Shown here: positions 62,009-64,000 of the stretch, in pieces
Numbering within the stretch: position 1 is the stretch's first letter
Layout of the letters: the number at the start of each line of letters is the position of its first letter
DNA from: CAZDRX01 sp964508225
GTDB taxonomy: Bacteria; Patescibacteriota; Gracilibacteria; Peribacterales; Peribacteraceae
DNA length: 64,000 bases
Reading direction: 5' to 3'
Assembly (NCBI GenBank): GCA_964508225.1
Contig: CAZDRX010000002.1
Coordinates: forward strand, 1-64,000
Notes under the pieces: generated by a model
Seen by the model: only the letters and a program-made list of their open reading frames with translations
The model's database searches: none
What the model was told of the DNA's origin: nothing
Made by a program: the position numbers and the translations under genes

Positions 62009-62248
62009 ATGGTTCGACTGTTGTCGGCGTTCGCATGCGTGTGCGGACTCCCGACAGCCCTTCTCCTGATGTGGACGATCGTCTGCATCATGCGTTACGT
62101 GGCTTGTCGGTGGATGAAGAGTCCAAGACTGCCTGCATGGAAGGAGCTTCTGGAGAGAGCGATCGTTCTCTCCGGGCTCATGCTGTTCGCCACCCTCTTT
62201 TGGGCGGCGATTGCCTTCGGGGCATACAAAATAGGTCTGCCTTGGTAG
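62009..62248 (+). CDS. Small two-helix membrane protein with a true Shine-Dalgarno site
   Basis: A 79-residue protein: membrane helices at ~3-30 (LLSAFACVCGLPTALLLMWTIVCIM) and ~50-75, joined by a basic loop (RWMKSPRLPAWKELLERA). ATG 62009 is chosen because GAGGAGG lies 6 bases before it, one of very few clear Shine-Dalgarno sequences in the window. A terminator follows at 62266. No family is recognised. Confidence 0.6.
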   Translation: MVRLLSAFACVCGLPTALLLMWTIVCIMRYVACRWMKSPRLPAWKELLERAIVLSGLMLFATLFWAAIAFGAYKIGLPW

Positions 62249-62265
62249 ACCAACCCAGCGGTACC

Positions 62266-62292
62266 ACCCGAGCAGGATGCTCGGGTTCTTTT
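62266..62292 (+). terminator. Terminator of the small membrane protein gene
   Basis: A perfect nine-base-pair stem ACCCGAGCA / TGCTCGGGT with a GGA loop, followed by TCTTTT. It separates the gene from convergent ileS. Confidence 0.85.
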
Positions 62293-62294
62293 GG

Positions 62295-64000
62295 TTATGC
62301 CTTCTTCTCGAAGCGCACGCCCACGGTGGCGCCTCCCACATCGATGTCCGCAGATGCGCCCTTGTTCTCCTCCAGCACGCCGCGCGTTTCTTCCAGCACG
62401 AGCGCGCCGTGCGTTTCCATGATCTTCTCCGCGCCGTTGAGCGCGATCCTGATGGTGTCACCGAACTCGAGCCCCGCGTCTTTGCGCATCTGCTGGATGC
62501 CGTGCACGAGCTCTCTGGCCTGACCCTCCAGCGTGAGCGCATCCGTGAGCTTGGAGTCCAGACTGACGACGATGCCGCGGCTTGCGGCCACGGCCTGACC
62601 TTCCTTGGACTGATAGATGATCTTGGCCTCGTCCGCTGTGAATTCCTCGCCCATGATGAGGATCTTCCCGTCTTTTTCCTCGAATTGCCCCGCTTTGCCC
62701 GCCTTGATCACTTCCTGCACTTTGCCGCCGAGACGCTTGCCGGTCTTGCGGGCGTCCACCATGACGATCGCCGATGCCATCGCGTTCGCATCCGGAATCG
62801 CGATGACCTGCTTCACGTTCAGTTCTTCGGCGATGAGATCGCTCACCACACCTTCCGTATCGGAGGGCGGGAGCGCGTAGCTGACGGACTGCAGCGGCTG
62901 GCGGACTTTGGCCTTCGCGTCACTGCGCAGTGACAGACCGAGCGTCACCACCGTGCGGGTGTTGTCCATGAGCGTGAGGAGCTTCCTCTCGTCGGCCGTG
63001 AGCTCGCGCTGCGCCGGCCAGTCCGTGAAGTGCACGGAGTCGTGATCGGCGGCGACGAGATTCAGGTAGATGTCCTCCGCGATGAACGGACAGAACGGCG
63101 CGAGGAGCTGCGTGAGCGTGAGGAGCACGCGGTAGAGCGTGTCGAAGGCTTCGGTCTGACCCTCCTCTTTGCCGGAGAGACGGCGGCGGCTCTGACGGAC
63201 GTACCAGTTCGTGAGGTCGTCGATCGAGTCCGCGATCTCCGCGCACGTGGCCGAGAGGTCGTAGCCGTCGAGTTCCTTCGTCACGCGGTTCACGAGATCC
63301 TGCGTCTTGGCCACGATCCAGAGATCGAGCTGATGACGGCTCTGTGCGTTCTTCAGCGACGAATCGATGCTCGGCTTCCAGTCCACCGTATTCGCCGTGG
63401 TCACGAAGAGGCGGTAGGCATTCCAGAGGGGGAGCAGCACCGACCTCACCACTTCCGTCACGAGCTTCTCGGAGAAGCGCAGATCCTCGCCTCTGACCGC
63501 GGGTGAGCCCATGAGCGCGAAGCGCACCGCGTCGGCGCCGTGCTTCTTCACGATCTCGGTGGGTTCCGGATAGTTCTTGAGGCGCTTGCTCATCTTCTTG
63601 CCGTCTTCGGCCAGCACGATGCCGTTCACGATGCAGTGCTTGAAGGCGGGGCAGTGGAAGAGCGCGGTACTGAGCACCATCAACGTATAGAACCAGCCGC
63701 GCGTCTGATCGAGCCCTTCCGCGATGAAGTCGGCGGGGAAGCCCGGGGGCGCTTTGCCCTGGTGCTCGAACGGGAAGTGTTCCTGCGCGTAGGGCATGGA
63801 ACCGCTCTCGAACCAGCAGTCGAGCACGTCGCCGATGCGGCGCATCTGGGGCTTCAGGCTGAAGGTGAAGGCGTGCGCGTTCTTCGGCTCGATCCGGAGC
63901 GCCTCGTCGTACGACATCGTGCCTGTGATCACGCTGAGCGCGCGGAGGAAACCGGAGTGAGCCACGACGAGGACGCGCTTGCCCGCGTATTCTTTGAGCA
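62295..64000 (-). CDS. ileS: Isoleucine--tRNA ligase, 3' part, with an apparent histidine-phosphatase domain insertion
   Basis: The frame is open to the window edge (first full codon at 63998), so the start is missing; 567 codons are visible. The synthetase part is clear: MRRIGDVLDCWFESGSMPYAQ, DGKKMSKRLKNYPEP (KMSKR class I motif), then the anticodon-binding region and a C-terminal domain without the Zn finger. Just before it, GKRVLVVAHSGFLRALSV continuing to RIEPKNAHAFTF matches the C-terminal half of a histidine phosphatase (second catalytic His in VVAHSG), where a normal IleRS would have its DLHRPY segment. Both parts share one uninterrupted frame. Confidence 0.9.
   Translation of the reverse strand, partial: LKEYAGKRVLVVAHSGFLRALSVITGTMSYDEALRIEPKNAHAFTFSLKPQMRRIGDVLDCWFESGSMPYAQEHFPFEHQGKAPPGFPADFIAEGLDQTRGWFYTLMVLSTALFHCPAFKHCIVNGIVLAEDGKKMSKRLKNYPEPTEIVKKHGADAVRFALMGSPAVRGEDLRFSEKLVTEVVRSVLLPLWNAYRLFVTTANTVDWKPSIDSSLKNAQSRHQLDLWIVAKTQDLVNRVTKELDGYDLSATCAEIADSIDDLTNWYVRQSRRRLSGKEEGQTEAFDTLYRVLLTLTQLLAPFCPFIAEDIYLNLVAADHDSVHFTDWPAQRELTADERKLLTLMDNTRTVVTLGLSLRSDAKAKVRQPLQSVSYALPPSDTEGVVSDLIAEELNVKQVIAIPDANAMASAIVMVDARKTGKRLGGKVQEVIKAGKAGQFEEKDGKILIMGEEFTADEAKIIYQSKEGQAVAASRGIVVSLDSKLTDALTLEGQARELVHGIQQMRKDAGLEFGDTIRIALNGAEKIMETHGALVLEETRGVLEENKGASADIDVGGATVGVRFEKKA

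Overview
The window is GC-rich bacterial DNA, densely coded, with standard stop codons: TGA ends many genes, which argues against the code-25 Gracilibacteria and Absconditabacteria. Several traits suggest a Patescibacteria/CPR-type organism, perhaps from the Peregrinibacteria/Peribacteria side. These are a short alanyl-tRNA synthetase without its C-terminal domain, giant DUF11 surface proteins, a DUF5667 anti-sigma-like protein, VanW, very short or leaderless mRNA starts, and pyrimidine-rich leaders in place of Shine-Dalgarno sites. The lineage is inference; no rRNA gene is present to test it.

Layout. 0-12.4 kb: metallophosphoesterase, O6-alkylguanine methyltransferase, a Liv-type ABC importer with a single ATPase, TrhO, an SDR enzyme, an HTTM-DCC operon, a Trm11-like methyltransferase crossed by a 10-N gap, and a Tat-exported protein with a carbonic-anhydrase-like Cys/His pattern. 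12.5-19.2 kb: a complete F-type ATP synthase operon in the permuted order D-C-Z-B-E-F-H-A-G. 19.2-27.2 kb: DedA, two membrane proteins, a gene-poor stretch, alaS, and an ECF sigma/anti-sigma pair. 27.3-40.5 kb: surface proteins, namely a Ser/Gly-rich DUF11 protein, a 3526-residue protein with acidic Cys-rich Ca-binding-like repeats and many DUF11 domains, and VanW. 40.5-42.8 kb: FTR1-type permease and an orphan sensor kinase with an EF-hand-like loop. 43-48 kb: a helical protein, a PvcA/Dit1-type isocyanide synthase homologue translationally coupled to an unknown gene, a cysteine-dioxygenase-like cupin and a YdjC deacetylase, which together look like a small biosynthetic cluster. 48-54 kb: polysaccharide or envelope glycosylation genes, one with a frameshift. 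54-58 kb: assorted small genes and a secreted DUF11 protein. 58.2-61.0 kb: an AT-rich, probably foreign, single-gene island (nuclease-like core plus SEC-C) abutting the tmRNA gene. 61-64 kb: ssrA, a holin-like membrane protein, a small membrane protein, and the 3' part of ileS, which appears to carry an inserted histidine-phosphatase domain.

Most notable: the isocyanide synthase-like cluster; the IleRS/histidine phosphatase fusion; the giant repeat protein beside a kinase with a calcium-type loop; the permuted ATP synthase with a shortened delta subunit; the AT-rich island at ssrA; and a systematic lack of Shine-Dalgarno leaders, with -10 boxes almost touching the start codons.
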